DNA of 64,000 nt from Leptothermofonsia sichuanensis E412 (GCF_019891175.1 NZ_CP072600.1:5208001-5272000), one strand, 5' to 3'; counted from the stretch's first letter, positions 9,533-18,521 are shown. The notes: generated by a model not told the origin, from the letters alone. A program made the numbers and translations.

Positions 9533-11896
9533 ATGAAGGCGATCGACCGCAAACTGTTCCGAGATCTGCTGCACCTGTGGGGGCAGATTCTGGCGATCGC
9601 CCTGATTGTTGCCTGCGGTATTGCCAGCTTCGTTGCCATGCAAACGGCTTACGAATCCCTGAAGTTGTCCCAATCGACTTATTATGAGCAATATCGGTTT
9701 GCCCAGATATTTGGGCAATTAAAACGGGCACCTGAGTCACTGGTAGACCAGATTCAGTCAATTCCTGGTGTGGCGCAGGTGCAAACACGAGTGGTAGTCG
9801 ATGTCACCTTAGATGTGCCAGGGCGGCAGGAGCCTATTACCGGGCGGTTAATTTCGATTCCAGAGCAGCAAACCCCGATGCTGAATGATCTGTTCATTCG
9901 CCAGGGACGCTACATCGGAGCAGGGCAGCGGAATGAAGTCCTGGTGAGTGAGGCATTTGCCAGAGCCAATCGGTTACAGTTGGGCGATCGCCTGGGTGCC
10001 GTCATTAATGGACGCTGGCAGTCGCTCCAGATTGTTGGGTTTGCCCTATCGCCGGAATTTGTCTATGAAATTCGACCCGGAGATTTGTTGCCCGATAATC
10101 AGCGGTTCGGGGTGTTCTGGATGGACCGGAAAGCTCTGGGGACTGCTTTTAATATGGATGGTGCGTTCAACGATGTGTCTCTGTCCCTGTTACCGGGTGC
10201 CAATCCAGCAGAGGTCATTTTTCGGCTTGACCGCTTACTGGAACCTTTTGGGGCTTTCGGTGCCTATCAGCAGGAAGATCAGGTTTCCAATCAGTTTTTA
10301 TCCGATGAAATTATTCAGTTACGCACCCAGGCTTACATTCTGCCAACTATCTTCCTGGGAATTGGGGCTTTTTTGCTGCATGTTCTTCTGTCTCGTCTGA
10401 TCAGCACCCAGCGAGATCAAATTGCGGTGCTTAAGGCATTTGGCTATAGCAATCGGGCAATTGGATGGCATTTTCTGAAATTTGTGCTGGCAATTGTCGC
10501 AATCGGGGCCATGCTTGGAATTGGATCTGGCTTGTGGCTCGGTTCAGCCCTGACCGGGGTATATACTCACTTTTATCAATTTCCTGTCCTGCGCTATGAA
10601 ATCAGCCCTCGCATGGTGATCCTGGCAATTGGCATCAGTGGCAGTGCCGCGATCGCCGGAGCATGGGTTACTGTCAGACGGGCAGCCGCCCTGCCACCAG
10701 CAGAGGCAATGCGTCCAGAAGCCCCGGCACAGTTTCGCCCAACCCTGATGGAGCAACTGGGGTTTCAGGCATTTCTGTCTCCCGTCGGACGAATTGTTCT
10801 GCGCAACCTTGAACGAAAACCAGCTCAGGCGTTGATGTCTATTCTGGGAATTGGGCTGGCAGTTGCCATGCTGGTGGCCGGTGGCTATTCCCAGGATGCT
10901 CTGCAATACATTATCGATGTCCAGTTTCACACAATCCAGCGGGATGATATTACCGTCGTGTTCAATGAGCCGCGCTCTTCCCGAACCCGCTATGAGGTTG
11001 CCAGTTTGCCCGGTGTTTTGACGGCTGAGCCATTTCGCAGTGTGGCAGTTCGTCTCCGGTTTGGGCACCACACCCACAGAATTGCCATTATGGGTCTGGA
11101 CCCCGGCGGCGAATTGCGCTACCTCGTCGATCGCCATCTCAGGCCAGTCCACCTGCCCCTGGATGGCATCTTGCTGACCGACAAACTGGCAGACCTGTTA
11201 CAGGTTAAGCCGGGAGATTTGCTCACCGTAGAGGTACTGGAAGGCGACAGACCTGTGCGCACAGTTCCAGTCGCCGGACTGGTCGATGAACTGCTTGGGC
11301 TTTCTGCCTATATGGATATTCAGGCATTGAATCGGTTGATGCAGGAAGGTGGCACCATATCCGGCGCATTTCTGGCAGTGGATGAACAATTTCTGGACCC
11401 GCTGTATACACAACTGAAACGCACGCCAGCGATCGCCAGTGTTTCCCTGCAAAAAGCTATGATTGAACGCTTTCAGGAGACCATTGCTGCCAGTCAGGGA
11501 ATTGCCATTACCATCCAGGTAGTGTTTGCCTGCATCATTGCCTTCGGAGTCGTCTATAACGCAGCCCGAATCGCCCTTTCAGAACGGGGACGAGAACTGG
11601 CAACCTTACGGATTATTGGGTTTAGCAAGGTGCAGGTTGCCATTGTGCTGTTGGGGGAACAGGCTGCCTTGACCATCGCTGCCATTCCCCTGGGGTTTGC
11701 CCTCGGCTATGGGATTGCGGTGCTGTTGTCCCAGGCGTTCAATACTGAACTCTATCGCTTTCCGTTGATCATCACCAAATCTAGCTATGCGTTTGCCTTT
11801 GTCGTGATTGTGATTGCCGCACTGGTTTCAGGTCTGCTGGTGCGCCACCAGAGCGATCGCCTGGATTTGATTGCCGTTCTCAAGACCAGGGAATGA
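9533..11896 (+). CDS. FtsX-family ABC transporter permease (duplicated FtsX domains)
   Basis: 787 residues. An N-terminal membrane anchor (about 14-37) is followed by a periplasmic MacB-like domain, then three spans (about 268-380). The layout then repeats: span near 432-452, large periplasmic part, and three C-terminal spans (about 665-775). This doubled FtsX arrangement is typical of permeases for lipoprotein, lipid or heterocyst glycolipid export (LolCE/DevC relatives). No ATPase or membrane-fusion gene is adjacent, so the partner must be encoded elsewhere, and the cargo is unknown. Preceded by GAAGGAGCGG some 20 bp before the ATG. Confidence 0.85.
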   Translation: MKAIDRKLFRDLLHLWGQILAIALIVACGIASFVAMQTAYESLKLSQSTYYEQYRFAQIFGQLKRAPESLVDQIQSIPGVAQVQTRVVVDVTLDVPGRQEPITGRLISIPEQQTPMLNDLFIRQGRYIGAGQRNEVLVSEAFARANRLQLGDRLGAVINGRWQSLQIVGFALSPEFVYEIRPGDLLPDNQRFGVFWMDRKALGTAFNMDGAFNDVSLSLLPGANPAEVIFRLDRLLEPFGAFGAYQQEDQVSNQFLSDEIIQLRTQAYILPTIFLGIGAFLLHVLLSRLISTQRDQIAVLKAFGYSNRAIGWHFLKFVLAIVAIGAMLGIGSGLWLGSALTGVYTHFYQFPVLRYEISPRMVILAIGISGSAAIAGAWVTVRRAAALPPAEAMRPEAPAQFRPTLMEQLGFQAFLSPVGRIVLRNLERKPAQALMSILGIGLAVAMLVAGGYSQDALQYIIDVQFHTIQRDDITVVFNEPRSSRTRYEVASLPGVLTAEPFRSVAVRLRFGHHTHRIAIMGLDPGGELRYLVDRHLRPVHLPLDGILLTDKLADLLQVKPGDLLTVEVLEGDRPVRTVPVAGLVDELLGLSAYMDIQALNRLMQEGGTISGAFLAVDEQFLDPLYTQLKRTPAIASVSLQKAMIERFQETIAASQGIAITIQVVFACIIAFGVVYNAARIALSERGRELATLRIIGFSKVQVAIVLLGEQAALTIAAIPLGFALGYGIAVLLSQAFNTELYRFPLIITKSSYAFAFVVIVIAALVSGLLVRHQSDRLDLIAVLKTRE

Positions 11897-12004
11897 GCAG
11901 AGTCAGTTGCCGCAGGCTTAACGCTTGTACCCAATCTGCCGCAATCATGGCTGCCGCACCTCGATGCTTGATTACATTGAGGAAATTAATTGGGTATGCC
12001 TGGC

Positions 12005-12334
12005 TCAAATGGTATCCCCCTCATCCGATTTGAAGAAGTGCTCATGGGGGAAGTTGGTGTGAATGAAGTTCAGACACCAGCCTCCAAATAGAATGCCCAG
12101 AACCATGATCAGGGCAGCGATCGCCTGGGAATGCCCCTGCTCAATGGCAGCGTCTGTTCCGGGCACAATCAACGAAAACGCTGTTGCCGCCAGCATGACA
12201 CCACCGCCAAACCCAAGCAAGATCGCCTCTAGCCGCTGGCTGATAGTAGGAATGAATACAACGGGCAACGCCCCAATAAAGGTCCCCAAGCCAGCCAGCA
12301 AACTGGCAACAAACCCAAGCAAAATTGTATTCAT
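12005..12334 (-). pseudogene. Truncated ZIP-family metal transporter
   Basis: 109 residues corresponding only to the first three membrane spans of a ZIP zinc/iron permease: ASLLAGLGTFIGALPVVF, LLGFGGGVMLAATAFSLI and a third span ending near IHTNFPHEHF. Intact ZIP proteins have about eight spans and 240-280 residues, including the metal-binding HNxPEG helix, which is absent. The frame stops at 12005 and only about 100 non-coding bases remain before the convergent permease gene, so the 3' half has been lost. It is unlikely to transport alone. R3 copy 12404-12479 lies 70 bp upstream. Confidence 0.6.
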
Positions 12335-12403
12335 GGAAAAAATAGCTGTAAGGACTGAGAATGTGCGACTTTCCGCCTGAGCATATCAGCTTTTGGAGCC
12401 AGG

Positions 12404-12479
12404 GCGTTGCTGAATCTGGGGATGAAAAAGGTGCTGGATGTTTGAAACTTCGTTTCAAAATCCTGTTTTTCAGCAACGC
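12404..12479. repeat. MITE-like repeat R3, copy a
   Basis: 76 bp with perfect 11-bp terminal inverted repeats GCGTTGCTGAA / TTCAGCAACGC. The interior contains GAAACTTCGTTTC, which is shared with other R3 copies at 17379-17457 and 21430-21493. It separates the truncated ZIP gene from the thioredoxin-like gene. It has no coding capacity, so any movement would need a transposase supplied elsewhere. Confidence 0.7.
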
Positions 12480-12522
12480 TTTCGTAGCCAGAGCACAGCA
12501 ACTTCAGGGGCACTATGATTGA

Positions 12523-13173
12523 ATGGAGGATTATCACTCTTTATTAACGGAACCTATGACCTGCCTTCAACTGCCATTGTTGCCACCAATGAATCATGCC
12601 TGCCAGAGTCAGAGACTCTGGCAGAGGGTTTCTCGCCTGGTCGCCCTGCTGCTGGTCATTCTGAGTTGCTGGCTTGGAGTCGGAGCTTCGCCCGCCCTAG
12701 CAGGTCTGCACGACGATCGCTTTGATGGTGAAATTTTTGCTCTCTATGCCGGTAATGGCTCTCTGGTGCCTCCCAGGGTCACCCTGGCAGAGGCCTTTCA
12801 GCGTCAGCGTCCAATCCTGCTGATCTTCTACGTTGATGACAGTCAGGACTGCAAAGAGTACTCCCTCGTTGTTTCTCAACTCCAGCAATACTATGGCAAG
12901 GAAGCTGAGTTCATGCCGGTGCGGGTAGACTCGCTGCCCCAAAAACCGACCTATACGCCGACTGAACTGGGTTACTACTACAAGGGTTTCGTTCCCCAGA
13001 CCGTTTTGTTTGACGCCTCTGGTCAAGTTGTACTGGACGAAATTGGTCAGGTTCCGTTTGAGCGCGTTGATGATGTCTTTCGGGAGGTGTTTGATTTACT
13101 GCCGCGCACAGAATCTGTAGAGCTAAAGCGGCGAACGGTGAATGAGGTGACCACAGAGCTGGTGAAAGGATGA
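12523..13173 (+). CDS. Thylakoid/lumenal thioredoxin-like protein (photosystem I accumulation factor type)
   Basis: 216 residues from the first ATG; the ATG at 12589 is an alternative. A hydrophobic segment LVALLLVILSCWLGVG followed by ASPALAG looks like an export signal or anchor. The rest is a thioredoxin-like domain with PILLIFYVDDSQDCKEYS, where the usual CxxC is reduced to one cysteine, and the cis-Pro region FVPQTVLFDASGQVV. The motif DDRFDGEIFALYAGNGSLVPP is strongly conserved in a cyanobacterial family annotated as a thylakoid photosystem I accumulation factor; that name is from memory. Its stop overlaps the longest frame of the next gene. Confidence 0.65.
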   Translation: MEDYHSLLTEPMTCLQLPLLPPMNHACQSQRLWQRVSRLVALLLVILSCWLGVGASPALAGLHDDRFDGEIFALYAGNGSLVPPRVTLAEAFQRQRPILLIFYVDDSQDCKEYSLVVSQLQQYYGKEAEFMPVRVDSLPQKPTYTPTELGYYYKGFVPQTVLFDASGQVVLDEIGQVPFERVDDVFREVFDLLPRTESVELKRRTVNEVTTELVKG

Positions 13174-13229
13174 GGGGTGCCTGTTACCTATTGTCATCAC
13201 ACAATCGAACCAACATAAGAGGTTGGCTG

Positions 13230-13841
13230 ATGTCAGCGGTCTACAGTACTGAAGACTTGATCAAAATTCTGGCAGAGGAACGCCGTGCCTGCATGAATGG
13301 TCAACGGTTGAATCTGAATGCCAGTCCGTCTGGATTCAGTCCGTTCATTGATCAGTTTTTGCAGACAGATGGCATTCAGAAGTTCACAGCTTACAACGAC
13401 TTTCGGGCAGCCGTTCACCAGTACCAGCGGGAGCATCGGGTATCAGGGATCATCTGGCAAACCCTGACCCTGAAGGGAAAAACTCTGTGTTTCCCCAGGG
13501 TGGATGACCAGTTAATTGGGCTGCCAGAGGATTTGATTACGCTACGGGCGGCGAAGGATTCGATCCTCACATTCTGGGGCGAGGTCACCACAGGTATGGA
13601 TCTTTACCTCAGTCTAAATGGGGGAAAGTTGCACCAGCCTATTACAGTTTCAGATGTCGATAGAATGGTGCAGCGCAGCGAGTGGGCAAGTCTTTGCCAG
13701 TTGGGTAAGGACGATTCCCTTGAGTTGATCTTGCAACTGGGATGGGGCAAGCCTGAACAGGCATCCTATCGCCAGGGCTGGCCTGATTCGGGCAGTGAGT
13801 ACGTGCACGCGGTCATCGCTGGCGGCTATCCTATTGGATAA
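13230..13841 (+). CDS. Conserved protein of unknown function
   Basis: 203 residues from the ATG at 13230, chosen because AGAGG lies about 7 bases before it; the frame could begin earlier at 13170. No signal peptide, membrane span or known motif is recognised. The sequence is a mixed soluble protein with few cysteines, ending VHAVIAGGYPIG. It follows the thioredoxin-like gene by 56 bp on the same strand and is probably cotranscribed. A perfect palindrome begins 31 bp after its stop. Confidence 0.7.
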   Translation: MSAVYSTEDLIKILAEERRACMNGQRLNLNASPSGFSPFIDQFLQTDGIQKFTAYNDFRAAVHQYQREHRVSGIIWQTLTLKGKTLCFPRVDDQLIGLPEDLITLRAAKDSILTFWGEVTTGMDLYLSLNGGKLHQPITVSDVDRMVQRSEWASLCQLGKDDSLELILQLGWGKPEQASYRQGWPDSGSEYVHAVIAGGYPIG

Positions 13842-13871
13842 AACATTTACTTATTTGAATCATTCATGTTG

Positions 13872-13905
13872 ATCATTTAATAGAAGTGAACTTCTATTAA
13901 ATGAT
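13872..13905. promoter_or_regulatory. Perfect 16-bp inverted repeat downstream of the 13230 gene
   Basis: ATCATTTAATAGAAGT and its exact reverse complement flank a 2-base centre. The arms are AT-rich and no T-run follows. It could end transcription of the upstream pair on either strand, or be a protein-binding palindrome. Confidence 0.5.
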
Positions 13906-14237
13906 GTCGTCTACCCAACATTTCTGATGCTATTGTTTATCTAGACACAAAGAGCGAACATCCTCTTCTAAAAGCAGCTCTAGGGACTGTGTCTCCTTCC
14001 CAGAGCACCTGCGTGAGCCAGTTGATCCGTAAGCAAGTTGATTGTCTGTCATAATCACGTTTTGCTGATCACTGCGTACTGTACGTGACGCGTATGAGCT
14101 GGTTTTGTACCAGTTGGCTAGGTAGTCTACTCCACTACAAAAAGGAGGGCTGTGTTGTTGCCTTTTACTCTGGCGATCGCAGGATTGGTTTAGTTAACTT
14201 CATCGATTGATTTAGTTCTCAACCTCACTATGTTTTT
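13906..14237. other. Gene-free stretch, possible small RNA locus
   Basis: No convincing open frame. It has local hairpins, for example GCTCTAGGGA with TCCCAGAGC around 13977-14010 and CTGGT/ACCAG near 14100-14112, and an AAGGAGGG at about 14141 followed only by a 12-codon frame. It ends at a good intrinsic terminator (14238-14264) that serves no visible gene, so a non-coding RNA is conceivable. No known RNA family is recognised. Confidence 0.3.
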
Positions 14238-14264
14238 AACCTGGCAGATCCCTGCCAGGTTTTA
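14238..14264 (+). terminator. Intrinsic terminator
   Basis: 10-bp stem AACCTGGCAG / CTGCCAGGTT with a 4-base loop, followed by TT, with Ts on the other side as well (TTTTT at 14233-14237). It may act on both strands. No coding gene on the plus strand ends nearby; the last stop is at 13841. Confidence 0.65.
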
Positions 14265-14305
14265 GATTGTTTATAGCCCTTTTCAAGGGTGTGAAGCTTA
14301 GTGGT

Positions 14306-14375
14306 GTAAGATCTCCAACTTCTTCGAGAAGTTGGAGATCTGAGCAATCGTGTTTGGCTTAATTCAGTGCCATTC
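14306..14375. repeat. MITE-like repeat R1, copy A
   Basis: It carries the R1 internal palindrome (AGATCTCCAACTTCT and its complement, 14309-14341) and the outer end TTGGCTTAATTCAGTGCCATTC, in reverse orientation to copies at 29561 and 44054. The opposite end does not match the R1 terminal repeat, so this copy looks truncated. An 11-12 bp direct repeat TTTATGACGCA occurs twice just to its right (14377-14400). Confidence 0.75.
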
Positions 14376-14528
14376 GTTTATGACGCATTTATGACGCATT
14401 GTTCCTTTGCATTCTTCTTCTGCCAGGTTTTCCTGGCTTCAATAAATCCCTAATTTCCCTATTTATTTCATGCTTATTGGCTTGCAGATTGGATAAGCTG
14501 AAACTGAGGCTCTTAAGAGGCAACTCAA

Positions 14529-15041
14529 ATGGCAATTATTTCTCAAATTCATACCCAAAAAAGTGGCTGGCAGACAGCCGTGTTGTTTACGCTCATGTTC
14601 TGGCTCAGTGGTAGCTTAATCCTGGATACGATCGTCATGCCAGTCCTTTACACATCAGGCATGATGGATGAATCTGGGTTTGCAGCGGCTGGATACTCGT
14701 TATTCTGGGTCTTTAACCGGATCGAGTTGTTATGTGCGGCTGTCATTTTGACGGGGATTCTCATCCACTGTCATCGATTGAATGGGCAGCGCAGGCTGGA
14801 TCAAAAACCGATTTTTCTGGCCGCCATTCTGTTAGTGGTTGCCCTCATCTACACCTATGGCTTAACACCTCAAATGAGTAGCCTGGGACTGCAACTCAAT
14901 CTGTTTAATTCAACAGTAGAACCCCCGGTTTTAATGAATTCTCTCCATGCTGGCTATTGGCTGTTGGAACTGCTAAAACTGGGGGGGGGAGCCATTTTAC
15001 TGAAAACATGCCTAGATTATTCGGAACCCATTGTGCAGTAA
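14529..15041 (+). CDS. Conserved four-span membrane protein
   Basis: 170 residues. Hydrophobic segments lie at about 17-40, 55-80, 95-113 and 140-158. The polar bits are short. ATG at 14529 is preceded by AAGAGG at a spacing of 10. The family appears to be a conserved cyanobacterial membrane protein with a DUF4149-like look, but I cannot name it. It stands alone between repeat-rich spacers. Confidence 0.7.
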   Translation: MAIISQIHTQKSGWQTAVLFTLMFWLSGSLILDTIVMPVLYTSGMMDESGFAAAGYSLFWVFNRIELLCAAVILTGILIHCHRLNGQRRLDQKPIFLAAILLVVALIYTYGLTPQMSSLGLQLNLFNSTVEPPVLMNSLHAGYWLLELLKLGGGAILLKTCLDYSEPIVQ

Positions 15042-15142
15042 ATTATTTCAGTCATCTATTCAGTCATCTCAGTCATCAGTCAATCCCAGTTCCGTGAGCT
15101 TCAGACTCCCCGAATCTTTGAGACTCCGGGAGTCTTGAGATA

Positions 15143-15238
15143 ATCGTTCCGTCTACTTTCCAGGTACGCTGGGAACTAGAGCTTCCTTGGGCCGCTACCA
15201 GGTTGGAGCTTGGTAACGAGGCTATGAGTACACGCTAA
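15143..15238. repeat. Dispersed repeat R4, copy 2
   Basis: Begins ATCGTTCC and ends with AACGAGGCTATGAGTACACG, matching the end of the copy at 8235-8302. A hairpin AGACTCCC/GGGAGTCT (15102-15135) precedes it and may terminate the 14529 gene. Confidence 0.55.
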
Positions 15239-15258
15239 GAGAGCATGTCACCTTTGCA

Positions 15259-15358
15259 GGCCCTCATCCCCCAGTCCCTTCTCCCAACCTAGGAAAAGGG
15301 GAGCCGAGCCATCTCAAAGTCCCTCTCCCAAATTGGGAGAGGGATTTAGGGTGAGGGC
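15259..15358. repeat. Dispersed CCCTCATCCCCC / GGGTGAGGGC palindromic repeat
   Basis: About 100 bp whose ends are inverted (CCCTCATCCC at the left, GGGTGAGGGC at the right). The inner stem CCCTCTCCCAAA/TTTGGGAGAGGG type is formed by CCCTCTCCCAAATTGGGAGAGGG at 15322-15344. Elements of this type are widespread in cyanobacterial genomes. Single copy in this window. Confidence 0.55.
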
Positions 15359-15597
15359 AAAAGTAACATGCGCCCCACGCTAATCCTATAGGAAGCCTAG
15401 CCTGTATTATTCATGACAATTTCGGACAATCTCTGGAAGGCTTGCTGAGAAACTTATCTGGCGATTTGCCTGAAAAACAGTCTGTTTGTTGAGGTATTTC
15501 TACCATCAAGGTTTCAGCAGTTGGTGAATGATTCAAGCTAGAACAAGGGTTGGTTAGAATTTTCCCAGCAGAAGTGACAGAAGAGGTCAAATCCAAA

Positions 15598-15645
15598 TAT
15601 AGCGGTAAGCCATCCAGGTCAGGACAAGTTAGAAAGCTCAACCTC
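15598..15645. repeat. Dispersed repeat R5, copy 2
   Basis: TATAGCGGTAAGCCATCCAGG and the following GACAAGTTAGAAAGCTCAACC match the copies at 647 and 49129. It lies just downstream of gvpJ. Confidence 0.6.
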
Positions 15646-15661
15646 TGTTCCCTGCCCCCTG

Positions 15662-16081
15662 CTATAGGGCTGAAAGCGCTTCAAACGCTGGAGAACTGCT
15701 CAATGCTTCACTGGAGCCTGGCAGTCGGCGCAGAGTTCTTAACTCTGCTTCCAGGTTTTCTATCCGTTGCTGAAGTTCCTGGTTTGCCTGGGTGAGTTCC
15801 TGTGCTCTGGTACTGAAGTGGGGGTTATTTTCCCACCAGTTAATCCCAATTTCCCTGGCTTTATCGACCGAGGAAATGAGCAGACGAATGCGGATATTGA
15901 GGAGTTCCGTATTGGCAACGGAAACGGAAATATCGCCAGCAATAACTATGCCCTTATCCAGCACCCGCTCCAGCACATCTGCCAGAGTGGACCCCTGGGT
16001 AGAGGTTGTGATGGCTCTGGCAGAATCTCTGGTGGGCAGGGGAGATCCCGGAAACCCTCTGGTTGGAGTGGGGGTTGTCAT
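15662..16081 (-). CDS. gvpJ: Gas vesicle protein GvpJ
   Basis: 139 residues. The GvpA-like core is at about 31-85 ([18 protein letters not shown], then [19 protein letters not shown]), followed by a coiled-coil-like C-terminal extension (about 90-125). GvpJ is a minor component thought to act at the conical tip or in nucleating the vesicle. Its ATG overlaps the gvpN stop by 4 bases (ATGA), implying coupled translation. It is the last gvp gene here; gvpK, F/L, G and V, which follow in many cyanobacteria, are not found in the 620 bp downstream. Confidence 0.9.
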   Translation of the reverse strand: MTTPTPTRGFPGSPLPTRDSARAITTSTQGSTLADVLERVLDKGIVIAGDISVSVANTELLNIRIRLLISSVDKAREIGINWWENNPHFSTRAQELTQANQELQQRIENLEAELRTLRRLPGSSEALSSSPAFEALSAL

Positions 16082-17304
16082 GGTTGAACCTCCGTCACTT
16101 TGTAGAGGCGATCGCGCAGCACAATATCACCCTTTTCCATCAGAACTCGCAGGGTATCTACCGTTTGGAACCGATCAAGTTTAAGGGTCCGTTCGATCTG
16201 GCTCAGGCGGGCACCCCCCATTTTTCTGAGCAGGTTCAGGATTTCCTGTTCACAGGACGGGGCGGCAGTTTCTGGAATGGCCTGGGCTTCAGACGAAGGA
16301 ACTGGTTGCGTCGGAACCTCTGCTTCCCCGGCGGGGAGTTCTCCAGCCTCCGTGCCCCGCACTTCAGTGGAACTGGCTTCACCTCCAGGAATGCCTAACA
16401 AGTCCAGCTCACTGAAGCCAATTCTGGCGGGATGATTCAGCAAATCCCAGAGGATTTTGGTCGCCTCTGCCAGCGGCAATCCTGACCGGGACAGCATGAC
16501 ATCACAACATACATCGCGGAAATCAGCATTTTCAGGTGTGACGATAATCTCATGATCCTGACAGACCTTTGCCAGTATCAGGCAAGAGCGCAAGCCAGAG
16601 GATTTTTCATTGCCGGTAGCAGTCCGGAAAGCGTTGACCAGCCGGACAATCAACAGCGCACTTGCCCGGTCAATTTCAGTTTTTTGAACCACAATTTCTT
16701 GCTGGGTGAGTTCATCGGGTTCAGGCATGTTAATCGTTACTAACCGATCCAGCAAGGCATCCTGAGTGGCATGAACACCGACATACTCTTCCGGGTTCGA
16801 GGTGAAGATAGCCCGGAAATGAGGGCTGACCCGAATATATTCACTCCGGTTATGGCTGGGCGGCAACACCAGCAGTTTCTCTTCCAGGGCTGACAGCAGA
16901 ACATTATTCACCTCTGGACGAGAGCGATTGAACTCGTCATAGACCAGAGTAAAACCTTCCCGACAGGCAAGGGTGAGGCGAGAATCGACCCAGTTCTGTC
17001 TCAGTTCATCTTCAACTTTGATGACGCTGTGGATATAGTTGTCAACAACTTTTTTGCGCGTATAACCAGATTGATTACCAATCAGGTCAGACGTTTTGAA
17101 TTCGTCATCGCCAAAGATCAACATAATGGGATGGGCAAGCAGGTCTGCCAGGTGCAGCGCCAGGGTTGTTTTTCCAGTTCCGGCAGGTCCCCGCAGGTGA
17201 ATGGAATAACCCGATTGGAGATAGCGCAACGCACGGTTGGCAATTCGTTCTACAGCAGGTGTGCTGACAAACCGGCGGGGGCTGGCACGAAGTACAGTTG
17301 TCAC
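16078..17304 (-). CDS. gvpN: Gas vesicle ATPase GvpN with C-terminal winged-helix-like module
   Basis: 408 residues. An AAA+ (MoxR-like) ATPase: Walker A GPAGTGKT at 39-46, Walker B LVYDEF at 120-125, sensor region TSNPEEY near 169. GvpN supports vesicle growth. After a Pro/Glu/Ser-rich linker (about 310-350), a final domain of some 55 residues ([37 protein letters not shown]) closely resembles the end of GvpC next door. Three-helix plus beta-hairpin spacing suggests a winged helix. It is separated from gvpC by 227 bp containing an R3 repeat and short polypyrimidine heptamers. Confidence 0.92.
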   Translation of the reverse strand: MTTVLRASPRRFVSTPAVERIANRALRYLQSGYSIHLRGPAGTGKTTLALHLADLLAHPIMLIFGDDEFKTSDLIGNQSGYTRKKVVDNYIHSVIKVEDELRQNWVDSRLTLACREGFTLVYDEFNRSRPEVNNVLLSALEEKLLVLPPSHNRSEYIRVSPHFRAIFTSNPEEYVGVHATQDALLDRLVTINMPEPDELTQQEIVVQKTEIDRASALLIVRLVNAFRTATGNEKSSGLRSCLILAKVCQDHEIIVTPENADFRDVCCDVMLSRSGLPLAEATKILWDLLNHPARIGFSELDLLGIPGGEASSTEVRGTEAGELPAGEAEVPTQPVPSSEAQAIPETAAPSCEQEILNLLRKMGGARLSQIERTLKLDRFQTVDTLRVLMEKGDIVLRDRLYKVTEVQP

Positions 17305-17378
17305 GGGTGAACCTCAGAGAGAATGGGGAAGTAGGAGTAGTTGTTAGTTGTTGGTGAAGGGTGAGGAGTGAGGAGTGG

Positions 17379-17457
17379 GCATTGCTGAATCTGGGTATGA
17401 ATTAGAGCGTGTATGAATTGAAACTTCGTTCCAATTCATACTGCTATTCAGCAGCGC
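17379..17457. repeat. MITE-like repeat R3, copy b (between gvpC and gvpN)
   Basis: 79 bp with ends GCATTGCTGAAT / ATTCAGCAGCGC (imperfect inverted repeat) and two inner TATGAATT/AATTCATA pairs. It shares the GAAACTTCGTT core with other R3 copies. GAGGAGTGAG-like heptamers border it on both sides, so a target duplication cannot be told from local repetition. Confidence 0.75.
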
Positions 17458-17531
17458 CGTGAGGAGTGAGAGATGAGTAGTGAGAACGTTTTGCGCTGTG
17501 AGGCTTCTAAAATCCAAAATCTAAAATCGTC

Positions 17532-18521
17532 TCAGATATGAGCGATTTGCTCCTGGGTGAGATAGATGCGATCGCGCTGGGTGATCAGTCCTTTCTTAAT
17601 CAGGGATCTCAGGGCATCGACTGCCTGAAAGCGGTTAATTCCCAGGGAGGACTCAATCTGGGTCAGGCGGGCACCCTGAGCAGCGTGGATGAAGTTGTAG
17701 ACTTCTTTTTCGTAGGCAATGCCTTCTCTGGCAGGGGGTTTAGGTAATCCAGCCATCGAATCGCCCTGGGGAAAGGCTCCAACCACTGTGGATACAGGGA
17801 TAGTAGGGGCGGGTGCCTTGCTGACCGATTCAGAAACTGACTGTGATGCCGGTTCTGGTTTAGAAACAGGCGGGGGGGTGGAACCCTCTGGGTTGCCCCA
17901 GACTTCATGGGACAGGGCATCACAGAACTGACGAAGCTCGCGGCGAAAGGCGGCAAAGCGCTGGAACATAGCGTCCACTTCAGCTTCACGATCTACCCGA
18001 CTTTGGGCTAATTCTTGCTGCAACTGGTCTGCTCGCTGATTGCGGATGGTTTCCAGTTGCTCCAGGTAGCATTGCACTTCAGACCGTAGTGCCTGCACAA
18101 ACGTGGTCAGCTCAGTTTCCAGTTGTTGCGCCATGAGTGCCCGGTCAGCCGTTGTTTCGGAAAGGAACCGGGCCACTTCTTGCTGCACCTGCTGCACAAA
18201 TGCGTTTAATTGCCGGGTAAGTTCTTTTGCCTGGAACTGGCGGCGATCGCTGGCAGCCTCCAAAAACTGGTGCACCTGGGTTTGCAGTTGCCCACAGAAT
18301 TCCTGTAGTCCTGCCTGAAATAGTTGAAATTTGGCGCGGCGTGCCTGGTCATCGGCGGCGATCGCTTCCCGGAACAGGTTGAGTTCATGGCGCACTTGAG
18401 CCGCTTTGAACTGACGTTCCTGTCGGGCGGTTTTCAGTGCCTGCTGAACTTGTTGTTGCCGTTGGATAACTGCTTGCTGGCGCTGTTGTCGCTGCTGTTG
18501 CCAGGACTCTTTCAGGGACAT
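17532..18521 (-). CDS. gvpC: Gas vesicle protein GvpC with C-terminal winged-helix-like module
   Basis: 329 residues from ATG 18521, chosen because GGGAGG lies about 8 bases upstream; the frame could run to 18578. Residues 34-200 consist of four to five amphipathic repeats of about 33 residues (such as QFQAKELTRQLNAFVQQV and ALMAQQLETELTTFVQAL), the pattern of GvpC, which binds the outside of the GvpA shell and stiffens it. A Pro/Ser-rich linker (210-265) leads to a 55-residue module almost matching the GvpN end (GARLTQIESSL, RFQAVDALR, RDRIY). Classical GvpC of Anabaena is about 190 residues, so this one is long. Confidence 0.85.
   Translation of the reverse strand: MSLKESWQQQRQQRQQAVIQRQQQVQQALKTARQERQFKAAQVRHELNLFREAIAADDQARRAKFQLFQAGLQEFCGQLQTQVHQFLEAASDRRQFQAKELTRQLNAFVQQVQQEVARFLSETTADRALMAQQLETELTTFVQALRSEVQCYLEQLETIRNQRADQLQQELAQSRVDREAEVDAMFQRFAAFRRELRQFCDALSHEVWGNPEGSTPPPVSKPEPASQSVSESVSKAPAPTIPVSTVVGAFPQGDSMAGLPKPPAREGIAYEKEVYNFIHAAQGARLTQIESSLGINRFQAVDALRSLIKKGLITQRDRIYLTQEQIAHI

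Noticed and set aside
14135-14185. Tiny membrane peptide after AAGGAGGG at 14141
   Set aside because: The frame has only about 12 codons and matches no small photosystem subunit I know.
14269-14385. Target duplication GTTTAT around R1 copy A
   Set aside because: Only 7 of 10 bases match and the left terminal repeat is missing, so the element border is not defined.
15411-15641. 76-residue minus-strand frame after gvpJ
   Set aside because: Its first codons lie in dispersed repeat R5, and it has no ribosome-binding site or protein-like pattern.
17379-17457. Target duplication GTGAGGAGT around R3 copy b
   Set aside because: GAGGAGTGAG heptamers are repeated in this spacer, so the match on both sides is not informative.
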